DNA of 64,000 nucleotides from JBJHAX01 sp050480705 (GCA_050480705.1 JBJHAX010000001.1:62001-126000), one strand, 5' to 3'. Counted from the stretch's first letter, positions 9,159 through 18,212 are shown. The notes: generated by a model from the sequence alone, not told the origin. Numbers and translations: made by a program.

Positions 9159-9992
9159 GTGCCACGCCGCCTGTCCGACCACGCACTGCTCGCCGAGCTC
9201 GAGCCCGTCGCCGAGGAGCAGCTGCGCGTCCACGAGAAGGTGGCGGAAGAATGGTTTCCCCACGACTACATCCCGTACTCGATGGGTCGTGACTTCGACA
9301 AGGAGCCGTGGACGCCCGACCAGTCGCGGCTGACGGGGGTGGCGCAGATCGCGTTCGAGGTCAACCTGATGACCGAGGACAACCTGCCGAGCTACCACCG
9401 TGAGATCCACCACATGTTCGCGCACGGCGATGGTGCGTGGATCAACTGGGTCCACCGCTGGACCGCGGAGGAGGGGCGCCACTCGATCGTGCTGCGTGAC
9501 TATCTCGTCGTCACGCGTGCAGTCGACCCCTACGAACTCGAGCGTGCGCGCATGGCACAGGTCTCGAACGGCTACGACCACGACAATCGCAGCAGCCTGC
9601 CGGGGATGGCCTACGTCGCGTTCCAGGAACTTGCGACGCGGGTCAGTCATCGCAATTCCGGACGCTACTCCGACGACCCGGTGGCCGACCGGATCATGGC
9701 GCGCATCGCGAAGGACGAGAATCTGCATATGCGCTTCTACCGCGACATGCTCGGCGCCGCGATGCACATCGACCCGTCCGCCGCGGTCGAGGCGATCGCC
9801 GACGAAGTCATCGGCTTCGAGATGCCCGGGGCCGGGATGCGCAACTTCCTGTCCAAGTCCGTCCAGATCGCCAACGCCGGCATCTACGACCTGCGCATCC
9901 ATCACGACGAGATCGTCTGGCCGCTGCTGCGGCACTGGAACGTGGTCGGCCTCGAAGGGCTCGACTACCAAGCCGCGCTGCGACGCGCCTAA
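9159..9992 (+). CDS. Acyl-ACP desaturase (soluble diiron, mycobacterial DesA type)
   Basis: A 277-residue soluble diiron enzyme that introduces a cis double bond into acyl carrier protein-bound fatty acids, using oxygen and reduced ferredoxin. The diiron ligands are visible: Glu73 in TEDN, Glu104/105 and His108 in AEEGRH, Glu157 in FQELAT, and Glu187 and His190 in KDENLH. The latter region resembles the DENLHMRFYRD motif of mycobacterial DesA1/DesA2. The GTG at 9159 was preferred over an upstream ATG at 9108 because AAGGA at 9149-9153 lies 5 nt before it. Placement between valS and folC is not canonical. Two upstream palindromes may regulate it. Confidence 0.93.
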   Translation: MPRRLSDHALLAELEPVAEEQLRVHEKVAEEWFPHDYIPYSMGRDFDKEPWTPDQSRLTGVAQIAFEVNLMTEDNLPSYHREIHHMFAHGDGAWINWVHRWTAEEGRHSIVLRDYLVVTRAVDPYELERARMAQVSNGYDHDNRSSLPGMAYVAFQELATRVSHRNSGRYSDDPVADRIMARIAKDENLHMRFYRDMLGAAMHIDPSAAVEAIADEVIGFEMPGAGMRNFLSKSVQIANAGIYDLRIHHDEIVWPLLRHWNVVGLEGLDYQAALRRA

Positions 9993-10112
9993 CTCGCCGC
10001 ATTTCCCGACACGCTCGACGCCCCGGCGACGCGGTTCGAGTATAAGCGCGCCGCCCGACGCGCCCGCGCAGGTAACTGAACATCCGGGCCGCTCGGTCGA
10101 CGCCAGGTCCGG

Positions 10113-10118
10113 TAGCCT
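10113..10118 (+). promoter_or_regulatory. Candidate -10 element before folC
   Basis: TAGCCT lies 67 bp upstream of the folC GTG within a 193-bp non-coding gap after the desaturase gene. The rest of that gap shows nothing I can name. No clear -35 is seen. Confidence 0.33.
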
Positions 10119-10185
10119 CCGCGCGTCCGAACCGCCGAGCGCCGGTCCGCTGACCACCGCTGCCAGCCCATCGAGACGTCGCCCC

Positions 10186-11538
10186 GTGTCCGTCGATCCT
10201 TTCGAGCGTGCGTTCGAGGCGCTCAGCGCCCGAGGGCCGGGGAGAATGGTCCCGGACCTGTCGCGCATCACCGAACTCGCGCACCTGCTCGGCGACCCCC
10301 AGAACGCCTACCCCTCGATCCATGTCACCGGGACGAACGGCAAGGGCTCGACGGTGCGCATGATCGGGTCACTGTGCGCGGCGGCAGGCATCGCCGCGGG
10401 CACCTACACCTCGCCGCACCTGCAGTCGGTCCGCGAACGCATCACGTTTCCCGGACGCCACATCAGTGCCGAACGGTTCGCCGAGGTGTACGACGAGGTT
10501 TCGGCATTCGCCGACATCGTCGACACCCATGCGCGCACTCGCCACGGCGCTGCCGCGGACACCGTCACGTTCTTCGAGCTGCTCACGGCGATGGCCTTGT
10601 GGGCGTTCGCCGACGAGCCGGTCGACGTCGGTGTCTTCGAGGTCGGCATGGGTGGGCGCTGGGACGCTACGAACGTCGTTCGTGGAGACGTCGCCGTCCT
10701 CAACGCGATCGACGTGGACCATGTCGAGCTCGGCCCGACCGCAGGCGCGGTCGCCGAGGAGAAGGTCGGGATCATCAAGCCGGGCGCGAGGGTGGTCTGT
10801 GCGCATCAGTCTGCGCAGGTACGGCCGGTCGTCGAACGGGCGGTGCGCGAACAGGGCGCCGAACTGTGGCGCTACGGCAGCGAGATCACGCTCGCCGACC
10901 AGCGGGTGGCCGTCGGCGGCCAGCTCCTCACGTTCGAGGTCGCCGGCAGGCGGATCGACGACGTGATGCTGCCATTGCACGGCGCCCACCAAGGGCGCAA
11001 CGCGGCGCTGGCGTTGGGCGCGTTCGCTGCGTTCGCCGAAGCGTCGTTCGACGAAATGGACGACGACGTGGTCCGAGAAGGTCTCGCGTCGGTGAGTGTG
11101 CCGGGTCGCCTCGAGGTGGTGCGACGCGAGCCGACCGTGGTGCTCGACGGCGCCCACAATCCCCACGGCGCCGCCGCTGCGCGCGACGCAGTGCTCGCCG
11201 AGTTCGGCTTCGACGCGGTCATCCTCGTCGTCGCATGCCTCGACGACAAGGACGTCGAAGGGATCCTCGCCGCCTGGCGGCCCGTGGCGTCACATGTCGT
11301 CGTCACGCAGGCCCCGTCGTTCAGAGCCGCGTCGCTGATGCGCATGCACGCAGCCGCCGTCGAGGTCTGGACCGGCTCCGGCGTCGCCGTGGAGACCGCG
11401 GACGACCTCGATCACGCCCTCGACCTCGCCGAATCGATCGCCGGAGCGGGTGACGGCGTCCTGGTCACCGGATCGCTGCACACCGTCGGTGCGGCGCGTG
11501 ACCGTTATCTTCCCCTCGGCGCTGCCGCTGACGCGTGA
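10186..11538 (+). CDS. folC: Bifunctional folylpolyglutamate synthase / dihydrofolate synthase
   Basis: A Mur-ligase-family enzyme that adds glutamate to dihydropteroate and to folates in the cytoplasm, using ATP. It has 450 residues. The P-loop TGTNGKGST is at residues 48-56, preceded by the typical THVTG-like strand. The Mur-ligase central motif VGMGGRWDATNV and the C-terminal domain with LDGAHNPHGA follow. The GTG at 10186 gives the standard family N-terminus VDPFERAFEAL. Longer readings extend into the desaturase gene in another frame and are not real. ndk follows 99 bp later, after a weak 6-bp hairpin. Confidence 0.95.
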   Translation: MSVDPFERAFEALSARGPGRMVPDLSRITELAHLLGDPQNAYPSIHVTGTNGKGSTVRMIGSLCAAAGIAAGTYTSPHLQSVRERITFPGRHISAERFAEVYDEVSAFADIVDTHARTRHGAAADTVTFFELLTAMALWAFADEPVDVGVFEVGMGGRWDATNVVRGDVAVLNAIDVDHVELGPTAGAVAEEKVGIIKPGARVVCAHQSAQVRPVVERAVREQGAELWRYGSEITLADQRVAVGGQLLTFEVAGRRIDDVMLPLHGAHQGRNAALALGAFAAFAEASFDEMDDDVVREGLASVSVPGRLEVVRREPTVVLDGAHNPHGAAAARDAVLAEFGFDAVILVVACLDDKDVEGILAAWRPVASHVVVTQAPSFRAASLMRMHAAAVEVWTGSGVAVETADDLDHALDLAESIAGAGDGVLVTGSLHTVGAARDRYLPLGAAADA

Positions 11539-11552
11539 CCGCCACGTTGCCG

Positions 11553-11570
11553 CGTTCGCGTCCACGAACG
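11553..11570 (+). terminator. Weak hairpin after folC
   Basis: The inverted repeat CGTTCG / CGAACG with a 6-nt loop lies 15 bp after the folC stop. The stem is short and no T-run follows, so it may be a weak terminator or chance. Confidence 0.25.
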
Positions 11571-11637
11571 ACCTGACGACCGACGACGACCGGAGCGACC
11601 GCCCGGTCACCCGGCTACCGACCCTCGGAGGTTCACC

Positions 11638-12051
11638 GTGCCACAGGAAAAGACACTCGTTCTCGTCAAGCCCGACGGTGTCCGCCGTGGACTGATCGGC
11701 GAGGTCGTCGGCCGCATCGAGCGCAAGGGCTACCGCATCGAAGGCCTCGAATTGCGCACGATCACACGCGAGGTTGCCGAAGAGCATTACGCCGAACATG
11801 TCGACCGGCCGTTCTTCAGCGAACTGGTCGAGTTCATCACCTCGGCGCCGCTGGTGGCCATGTGCGTCGCCGGTGACGACGCGATCGCCGGCATGCGTTC
11901 GGTGATGGGCGCGACCAATCCCATCGAGGCGACCCCGGGCAGCATCCGCGGTGACTTCGCCACGGTGATCGGCGAGAACATCGTGCACGGGTCGGATTCT
12001 GCAGACAGCGCCGCGCGTGAGTTGGGGATCTTCTTTCCGCACCTGGACTGA
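11638..12051 (+). CDS. ndk: Nucleoside-diphosphate kinase
   Basis: Transfers the gamma-phosphate of ATP to nucleoside diphosphates through a phosphohistidine. It has 137 residues, typical for bacteria. Lys11 in LVKPDGV, the GATNP stretch (91-95) and the catalytic His117 in NIVHGSD are all present. The start is GTG with GGAGG at 11627-11631, 6 nt upstream. It follows folC, as in many actinobacteria. Confidence 0.98.
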   Translation: MPQEKTLVLVKPDGVRRGLIGEVVGRIERKGYRIEGLELRTITREVAEEHYAEHVDRPFFSELVEFITSAPLVAMCVAGDDAIAGMRSVMGATNPIEATPGSIRGDFATVIGENIVHGSDSADSAARELGIFFPHLD

Positions 12052-12182
12052 CGACTCGCGGCGGCGCGCCGGAATGCAGCGCTGCGGGCGCGATTCGTTC
12101 GCTGTCCACAGGTGTGTGCGCGCACGCAGACGTGCCGGGGCATCGCGCGGGCAGGATCCGCGGACCCGAACCGGAGTCCGAC

Positions 12183-12782
12183 GTGGCCACAAGCACCCTG
12201 CCGATCCCGACCACAGACACACCAACGGCGACAGCGCTCGAGCCGCCGGATGCTCGACCCGGCCGCACGGCCGTTCCCGTCGACGGACAGCACGATGTGG
12301 TCGGTGGTCGGTCATGGCGGCAGGGACCGTCGTCAGGCGCGCTCGCATCGCCGTCGGGTTGTCGTACCTGTGATCGTTTCTGGGTTGCCGACGACCCTGA
12401 CACGCGCGACGAGGTCACCTCGCCGGAAGCCGCTGCGGCACTGCTGGTTCCCGAGTTCACGAGGGCAGACCGGGAACGCTGCCTCGCAGCGTTGCTGGAC
12501 ACCAAGCATCGCATCATCGGTGTCGTGGTGGTCAGCATCGGGTCGCTCGACCACACGTTCATGGCGCCGCGTGAGGTTTTCCGTGACGCGCTGCTCGCCA
12601 ACGCGGCCGCGATCGTGCTCGCGCACAACCATCCGTCCGGCGACGTCGAGCCCTCCTCGGACGACGAGGCCGTCACCCGCAGGCTCGTCCGAGCGGGCCA
12701 ACTGGTCGGCATCGAGGTACTGGACCACCTCATTGTCGGCGGCGGCCGCTGGACGAGTCTCGCCCGACGTGGCGTGGTGTGA
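12183..12782 (+). CDS. Short RadC-like JAB/MPN domain protein
   Basis: A 199-residue protein. The C-terminal 120 residues are a RadC-type MPN domain with the JAMM metal site: His148-x-His150-Pro-Ser-Gly-Asp and Asp161, preceded by the APREVFRDALLANAA helix. The usual RadC N-terminal helix-hairpin-helix region is missing. Instead there is a Pro/Thr-rich, probably disordered segment of about 75 residues with an isolated Cys-x-x-Cys. The GTG at 12183 has GGAG at 12173-12176; a longer reading to 12114 lacks a ribosome binding site. RadC function is unsettled despite its name (DNA repair, mobile-element association). It lies just after ndk and converges on a GGDEF/EAL gene. Confidence 0.75.
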   Translation: MATSTLPIPTTDTPTATALEPPDARPGRTAVPVDGQHDVVGGRSWRQGPSSGALASPSGCRTCDRFWVADDPDTRDEVTSPEAAAALLVPEFTRADRERCLAALLDTKHRIIGVVVVSIGSLDHTFMAPREVFRDALLANAAAIVLAHNHPSGDVEPSSDDEAVTRRLVRAGQLVGIEVLDHLIVGGGRWTSLARRGVV

Positions 12783-12861
12783 GTCGACGTGCCGGCACGC
12801 AGGGCGCCGGCGTCCCAGCAGATCCCGCGGCGCCGGTCGCCGGCTGGCCTCCGCCCCGGTG

Positions 12862-15800
12862 TCAGTCGCCGAACAGCGACGCTCCGAAGCTCCTGGTGGT
12901 CAACGCCTCCACGAACAGCCGTGCGTCGTGGACCGGAACGCTGTCGGCGTCGAAGAACAGCCCCAGGATCCACCGGTCGGCCTCTGTCGAGATTCTCGGT
13001 GCGGGAATTCCGATCGCGCCGGTCAGCCGGGAGCGCTCGAGGAAGCGGTACTCGCCGTGCGTGGCGTCGGGCGCGTCCCGCACGTCGATGGCGAAGCCGA
13101 GCCCGACGTCGGCTGCACGGGTGACCAGAGGGAAGCGTTCGAGATCGAGCGCTGTGTCCGCTCCGAGTGCGATGGCAGCCGAGACCGTGTACGGACTGGC
13201 GCGCAACCGCAGCCGCTCGATCCGCAGAGACGACGATCCGGCCGGGACGACCCCGACGGCCCAGCGGTTGAGCATGAGGGAGGGCATGGTGAGCTCACCG
13301 ATGCACTCGAGCAGTTCGGACGCGTCACCCTCGGTGCCGGCGGCCAGTGTGGCCCAGCGTCGCAGCGCGTCGGCGTTCGTCGGCGCGCTGGTGGCGTTGC
13401 GGTCGCGGCGGCGCCGATCCCGGCCGGTGCGGGGGGTGGCGGTTCGCCGGCGTTGCCGGCCGTTCGGCGGTTCGGTGTCGGCATCGGTGGAGACCGCGAC
13501 GCCGCGACGTTTCGCGGCGAACTGGGCGGCGTCGGCACGGCGAAGGACGTCGCCGAGCGTCTGGTCGTCGGCGCGGGCCGATGCGATACCGACCGACAGG
13601 CGCGGTTGGGGAGGGTCGGTGGTGCGGAGGCGTTGGAGCACCTCGTCGACGAGTTCGCGCGCACGTTGTGGTCCGTCCCGCAACACCACGCAGAACTCGT
13701 CCGCGCCGAGTCTGCCCGCGATCGCGCCGGCGTCGTTGCGCACCGAGCTGGCGAGCAGGTCTGCGACATTGACGAGGACACGGTCGCCGACGGTGTGACC
13801 GAACTCGTCGTTGATGACCTTCAAGCCGTCGATGTCCATCATCGCGATCGCGATCGGTGGGCGGGACAGATCGGCCAGCAGCTGCTCGGTGTAGGCCTCG
13901 ATGCGGCGACGGTTGGGCAGGCGTGTCAGCGGATCCTCGTGCGCCAGGCGTGCGAGGTTGCCGACGTCCTCTGCCCGTGCGATCGCGACCCCGACGAAAC
14001 TCGCGACGGCGTTGAGGAACGGACCGTCGGCGAACGTGAACGGCGGAGCGTCCCGCGCCGTCGTCGCGTACATCACGCCCCACACTTCGCCGTCGACGAT
14101 GATGGGGACGGTCGCGCTCGAGCCGCGTCCCGACCGCCGCAGCAGACGTAGCTCGCCGCTGTCACCGTCCGGGTCATCGTGGGTCTGGATGTGCATGGTG
14201 CGCTGGAACGCCCGCTCGAAGGTCGCGGGAAGTTCGTCGAAGTCGTAGTACTCGACGTCGGGACGCACCTGCTCGTGCTCGGCGAGTTCGCCCACGTTCA
14301 CGAGGACGTGGAGGCGGCGGTCGGCGACTTCCAGGCGGCCGATCGACAGTGAGGCCGCGCCGATCACGCGCCGTGCTTCGCCCGTCGTGACCTCGAGGAC
14401 GTCCTCGAGGGTCCCTGACGATCCGATCGCACGAGCGAGATCGACCAGCGACCGCAGCCGCGCCTCGGCATCGTCTCGTGCGTGCAGGCGGCGTTCGAGG
14501 GCGAGCAGCACCTCACGGGGGCTCGGCGGTGGCGCACGGTCGTCCCACCACTGGTCGACGCGTTCACGCAGTTCGCGGTCGATCGTCGGGTCGGGATGCG
14601 CGGCGAGAAGGTTCGGGTCGGGCCGCTCGTCGCCGGCGGCTCGCGAGGTCGCGAGTGCCCACGCGGTGCGTGCGATCGCGCCCGCAGTCGTATCGCGCGC
14701 GATGACGGGTGCGACCGTGAGTGCCCCGAGCAGCTCGGAGAACGGTGGGCGGGTCGTTGCTGGATCGACGCCGAGCCGCAGCAGGTGTCGGCGTGCGTCG
14801 GCGATCGCGGCGAGCAGCGCAGCGGTCTGTGCGCGATGTCTGGGGCTTCCCACCGCTGACGCGATGACGTTGGCGACGACGGCGGCGTCCGCACGGATGC
14901 GGCCGTCGTCGGCATCGGTCGACGCGAGCACCATTGCGAGGCCCATGCCGGCGTCGACCGCGTCGGTCGACAGCGCACGGTCGCGTGCGACGGTTGCATC
15001 AGAGGTGTGATGGGTGGTGCGCAGGTCGACGTCCTCGGCGCGTGCCGGACGCCCGTAGAGATAGCCCTGCCCGAGCTGGCAGCCCCAGCTCAGAAGTGTG
15101 CGCGCCTGCGTGGGCGTCTCGACACCTTCGCCGACGATGCCAAGGCCGAGCGATCGGGCCATGGCGATCGCAGCCTGGACGACGGTGGCGCGGCTGCGTG
15201 TCCGCTCGTCGTCGAGTGCAGATACGAACGAACGGTCGAGCTTGATCGTGTTAGCCGGTGTTGTCGCGAGAAGATCGAGTGATGCGAAGCCGGTCCCGAA
15301 GTCGTCGAGCGCGATTTCGACGCCCAGCGCGCCGATACCGAGCAGCGCGCGTTGCGCTTCGCCCTCACGCTCCAGAGCCGCGGTCTCGGTGACTTCCACG
15401 ACCAGCGCACCGGGGGGCAGCCCGGTCGCGTGCAGGACCTGCTCGAGCCGGGCGAGATAGTCAGGGTCGCGCAGTTCGATCGGGGAGGCATTGACGTGGA
15501 CCTGCAGGGTGTCGATCTGCTCACGCCACTGGGCCAACTGGCTGCATGCCGTGGCGAGCACGCTGAACCCCAGCGCGCCGATCAAACCCGAACGCTCGGC
15601 CACGTCGATGATGCCCGGTGCGCCGGCGAGACCCTCGATCGGCGCTGGCTCGAGCCGAATGAGGGTTTCGAGGGCGACCATCCGCCCGTCGGCGAGATCC
15701 ACGATCGGCTGGTAGGCGAGATGGAAGCGCTGCTCGGCGATCGCCTCAGCGAGCAACAGCGCTGCTTGGCTTGCTTCGTCCCCGTGGTTGCGCCGCCACG

Positions 15801-15870
15801 CATCGACCAGCCGAAGTGTCCCTGTGACGAGCTCCGCCGGCACGGTCAAGGGGTGCTGCAGCTGGGTCAC
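12862..15870 (-). CDS. Cytoplasmic EAL-GAF-GGDEF protein
   Basis: A 1002-residue soluble signalling protein with the reverse of the usual domain order. The EAL domain is at about 35-280, where the EAL motif reads ETL (68-70) but DDFGTG (189-194) and EGVET (248-252) are kept. A helical linker covers about 285-440 and a GAF sensor about 470-635. The GGDEF domain is at about 640-795, with the motif as GADEF (722-726) and no RxxD inhibitory site at the usual offset. An Arg-rich linker (about 800-825) and an unrecognised C-terminal domain (about 840-1000) follow. No membrane segment is seen. The start is GTG. It is divergent from mreB. Whether either catalytic domain is active cannot be decided from sequence. 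Confidence 0.88.
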   Translation of the reverse strand: MTQLQHPLTVPAELVTGTLRLVDAWRRNHGDEASQAALLLAEAIAEQRFHLAYQPIVDLADGRMVALETLIRLEPAPIEGLAGAPGIIDVAERSGLIGALGFSVLATACSQLAQWREQIDTLQVHVNASPIELRDPDYLARLEQVLHATGLPPGALVVEVTETAALEREGEAQRALLGIGALGVEIALDDFGTGFASLDLLATTPANTIKLDRSFVSALDDERTRSRATVVQAAIAMARSLGLGIVGEGVETPTQARTLLSWGCQLGQGYLYGRPARAEDVDLRTTHHTSDATVARDRALSTDAVDAGMGLAMVLASTDADDGRIRADAAVVANVIASAVGSPRHRAQTAALLAAIADARRHLLRLGVDPATTRPPFSELLGALTVAPVIARDTTAGAIARTAWALATSRAAGDERPDPNLLAAHPDPTIDRELRERVDQWWDDRAPPPSPREVLLALERRLHARDDAEARLRSLVDLARAIGSSGTLEDVLEVTTGEARRVIGAASLSIGRLEVADRRLHVLVNVGELAEHEQVRPDVEYYDFDELPATFERAFQRTMHIQTHDDPDGDSGELRLLRRSGRGSSATVPIIVDGEVWGVMYATTARDAPPFTFADGPFLNAVASFVGVAIARAEDVGNLARLAHEDPLTRLPNRRRIEAYTEQLLADLSRPPIAIAMMDIDGLKVINDEFGHTVGDRVLVNVADLLASSVRNDAGAIAGRLGADEFCVVLRDGPQRARELVDEVLQRLRTTDPPQPRLSVGIASARADDQTLGDVLRRADAAQFAAKRRGVAVSTDADTEPPNGRQRRRTATPRTGRDRRRRDRNATSAPTNADALRRWATLAAGTEGDASELLECIGELTMPSLMLNRWAVGVVPAGSSSLRIERLRLRASPYTVSAAIALGADTALDLERFPLVTRAADVGLGFAIDVRDAPDATHGEYRFLERSRLTGAIGIPAPRISTEADRWILGLFFDADSVPVHDARLFVEALTTRSFGASLFGD

Positions 15871-16073
15871 GCTGATCCATCCCCGATCGACAGCATCCGA
15901 GGTGCTGCGAGGTGCCGCGGAGCCGCTCGATCGTCGTGGCGCTGACTCTACAGGACCAAGCCACGCTCAGCGTCGGCATCGACACGCTCAGGCATGAACA
16001 GGTGGTGTAGGTGTCGCGCGCCTGTCCCGGTCGAAGGGGCGCTGCTGCCGCGCACGTGACCGACGGCCCGGTG

Positions 16074-16079
16074 TAGCAT
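16074..16079 (+). promoter_or_regulatory. Candidate -10 element before mreB
   Basis: TAGCAT stands about 87 bp upstream of the mreB GTG and just upstream of an inverted repeat at 16086-16104. No clear -35 is seen. If used, transcription would begin within or next to the inverted repeat. Confidence 0.3.
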
Positions 16080-16085
16080 CACCGC

Positions 16086-16104
16086 GATCCGCATGACGCG
16101 GATC
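16086..16104. promoter_or_regulatory. Inverted repeat in the mreB upstream region
   Basis: GATCCGC (16086-16092) and GCGGATC (16098-16104) form a perfect 7-bp inverted repeat with a 5-nt spacer, 61 bp before the mreB start. An overlapping CATGA / TCATG repeat shares part of it. This could be an operator for the elongasome operon or an RNA hairpin in the leader. The rest of the 295-bp divergent gap shows nothing else I can name. Confidence 0.4.
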
Positions 16105-16165
16105 ATGACATGTCGCGCGTCGGTGCCCGCCCAACGCGCCGACCCACGACCCGACAGGCCCCTTC

Positions 16166-17209
16166 GTGGCGACGACCATCGGCAGCACCTTCCAATTCCT
16201 CGGCCGGGACATGGCCGTGGACCTCGGTACCGCGAACACGCTGGTATATGTCCGGGGGCGCGGAATCGTGCTTAACGAGCCGTCGGTGGTCGCGATCAAC
16301 ACCCGCAACGGCGCGATCCTCGCGGTCGGTGCCGAGGCGAAACGCATGATCGGCCGCACGCCGGGTCACATCATCGCGGTGCGGCCGCTCAAGGACGGCG
16401 TGATCGCCGACTTCGACGTCACCGAAAAGATGCTGCGCTACTTCATCCAACAGGTGCATAAGCGGCGGTTCCTCGCCAAGCCGCGCGTGGTGGTGTGCGT
16501 TCCGTCGGGCATCACCGGCGTCGAGCAACGCGCAGTCGAAGAGGCCTCGATCCAGGCTGGTGCGCGCGCGGCCTACATCATCGAAGAACCCATGGCTGCG
16601 GCGATCGGCGCTGGGCTGCCGATCCACGAGCCCGCCGGCAATATGGTTGTCGACATCGGCGGCGGCACGACCGAAGTCGCGGTGATCTCGCTCGGCGGCA
16701 TCGTCACCTCGCAGTCGATCCGCATCGGCGGTGACGAACTCGACGAAGCCATCATCGCCTACATCAAGAAGGAATACTCATTGATGCTCGGCGAGCGCAC
16801 CGCCGAGGAGATCAAAATGGCCGTCGGGAGCGCGTTCCCGTTGCCCGACGAGCCCCACGCCGAGATTCGCGGGCGCGACCTCGTGTCCGGGCTTCCCAAG
16901 ACCATCATCTTGTCGGCAGACGAGGTACGCAAGGCGATGGAGGAGCCGGTCAACGCGATCATCGATGCGGTCAAGAACACCCTCGACAAGACACCGCCCG
17001 AACTCGCTGCCGACATCATGGACAAGGGCATCGTCCTGACCGGAGGTGGAGGCCTGCTCAAGGGCATCGACGAGCGCCTCAAGCACGAGTCGGGCATTCC
17101 GATCCACGTCACGGAGAACCCGCTGTCGTCGGTGGCGATCGGGGCGGGCAAGTGCCTCGAAGAGTTCGAGGCCCTCAAGAAGCTCCTGATCTCCTCGTCC
17201 CGTCACTGA
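16166..17209 (+). CDS. mreB: Rod shape-determining protein MreB
   Basis: Actin-like ATPase that forms membrane-associated filaments and directs lateral cell-wall synthesis. It has 347 residues. The phosphate-1 loop MAVDLGTANTLVYV, the connect region PSGITGVEQRAV, phosphate-2 VDIGGGTTEVAV and the adenosine motif LTGGGGLLKGID are all intact. The GTG at 16166 gives a 15-residue lead before MAVDLG; an internal ATG at 16211 is a possible alternative. It is the first gene of mreB-mreC-mreD-PBP2-rodA. The cluster predicts rod-shaped growth by dispersed lateral insertion rather than the purely polar growth of mycobacteria, which lack MreB. Confidence 0.97.
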   Translation: MATTIGSTFQFLGRDMAVDLGTANTLVYVRGRGIVLNEPSVVAINTRNGAILAVGAEAKRMIGRTPGHIIAVRPLKDGVIADFDVTEKMLRYFIQQVHKRRFLAKPRVVVCVPSGITGVEQRAVEEASIQAGARAAYIIEEPMAAAIGAGLPIHEPAGNMVVDIGGGTTEVAVISLGGIVTSQSIRIGGDELDEAIIAYIKKEYSLMLGERTAEEIKMAVGSAFPLPDEPHAEIRGRDLVSGLPKTIILSADEVRKAMEEPVNAIIDAVKNTLDKTPPELAADIMDKGIVLTGGGGLLKGIDERLKHESGIPIHVTENPLSSVAIGAGKCLEEFEALKKLLISSSRH

Positions 17210-17234
17210 CGGCGGGCCTTCGAGGAGGTCACCC

Positions 17235-18212
17235 GTGTACGAGCGGCGACGCGCCCGCATCGTCCTGGCCGTCCTCGCCCTCGCGGCGTTGGTGCTCGTG
17301 ACGATCGACGTGCGCTCCGGCGAGGGAGGCGTGCTGGACCAGGCCCGGGCGGTCGCGACCTCGGCGCTGCGTCCCGTCCAGGACGGGCTCGCGGTGCTCG
17401 GTCGCCCCATCGTCGACGGCGCGTCGGGCGTGTCGGAGATCTTCGCCGTCCGCGCCGAGAACGCGCGCCTGCGCGAGCAGCTCGACCAGGCGACAGAACG
17501 TCGGCGCACCATGACCGACCTCGAACGCGAGAACGAGGAGCTGCGACGACTGCTGGCCATGCAGGATCGCGGCGGGTACGAAACGGTGGCCGCTCGCGCG
17601 GTCGGGCTCGCCCCGTCGAGCTTCGAATGGACGATCACGATCGATGTCGGTCGAGACGACGGGATCGAACGCGACATGCCCGTCATCAACGGTGAGGGTC
17701 TCGTCGGACGGGTTGTGCAGGTCACCGCTGGCGCGTCCCGGGTACTGCTCGCGATCGACCCGAGCTTCTCGGCCTCGGCACGCACCGCGAGGACCGGCGA
17801 GATCGGCCCCATCGAAGGTCGTGGCGGCGACCCGATGATCCTCCGTCCGCTCGATCCGTCCGGTGACATCGGAATCGGCGACGAGATCGTCACCTCGGCG
17901 TATCAGGGCGGCGTGTTCCCCGGCGGGATCCCGATCGGTGTCGTGTCCGACACCGGCGACCCGACGGCGCGCCTGATCCGGGAGATCTCCGTCCAACCGT
18001 TCGTCGACTTCACCCGGCTCCACCACGTGTTGGTCGTCCTGAGCGCGCCGGTCGAGACGATCCCGCCGCTCGTCGGGACGCCCGACATCGAGTTCACCCC
18101 GCCGCCCGGGCCGCGCTTTCTCGAGCCGTCCGACGACGAAACGCCCGAGCTGTTCGACGTCGGTCCGGACGTCGACGCCGGCGAGGACACCGACGAGGAC
18201 GCTGCGCCGTGA
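17235..18212 (+). CDS. mreC: Rod shape-determining protein MreC
   Basis: Periplasm- or wall-facing scaffold of the elongasome that activates PBP2. It has 325 residues: a short cytoplasmic N-terminus, one membrane segment (about 9-28), a coiled coil (about 72-115, rich in Glu/Arg/Leu heptads) and the double beta-barrel domain (about 120-275) with conserved GLVGRVVQV. The C-terminal 50 residues are proline-rich and acidic and probably disordered. GTG start with GGAGG at 17223-17227. The last 4 bp overlap mreD. Confidence 0.95.
   Translation: MYERRRARIVLAVLALAALVLVTIDVRSGEGGVLDQARAVATSALRPVQDGLAVLGRPIVDGASGVSEIFAVRAENARLREQLDQATERRRTMTDLERENEELRRLLAMQDRGGYETVAARAVGLAPSSFEWTITIDVGRDDGIERDMPVINGEGLVGRVVQVTAGASRVLLAIDPSFSASARTARTGEIGPIEGRGGDPMILRPLDPSGDIGIGDEIVTSAYQGGVFPGGIPIGVVSDTGDPTARLIREISVQPFVDFTRLHHVLVVLSAPVETIPPLVGTPDIEFTPPPGPRFLEPSDDETPELFDVGPDVDAGEDTDEDAAP

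Noticed and set aside
10030..10050. TTCGAGT stretch resembling a tRNA T-loop
   Set aside because: Flanking bases do not form a T-stem and no acceptor or anticodon stem is nearby.
9400..10185. In-frame extension upstream of folC
   Set aside because: It overlaps the acyl-ACP desaturase gene in another frame, while the GTG at 10186 gives the family N-terminus.
12806..12837. GGCGCCG / CGGCGCC inverted repeat between the radC-like and EAL-GAF-GGDEF genes as a terminator
   Set aside because: Long loop, no T-run, and such repeats are expected by chance at this GC content.
12112..14151. 679-codon plus-strand frame across the radC-like gene and the EAL-GAF-GGDEF gene
   Set aside because: Overlaps two genes with clear domains in other frames; Arg/Asp-rich shadow.
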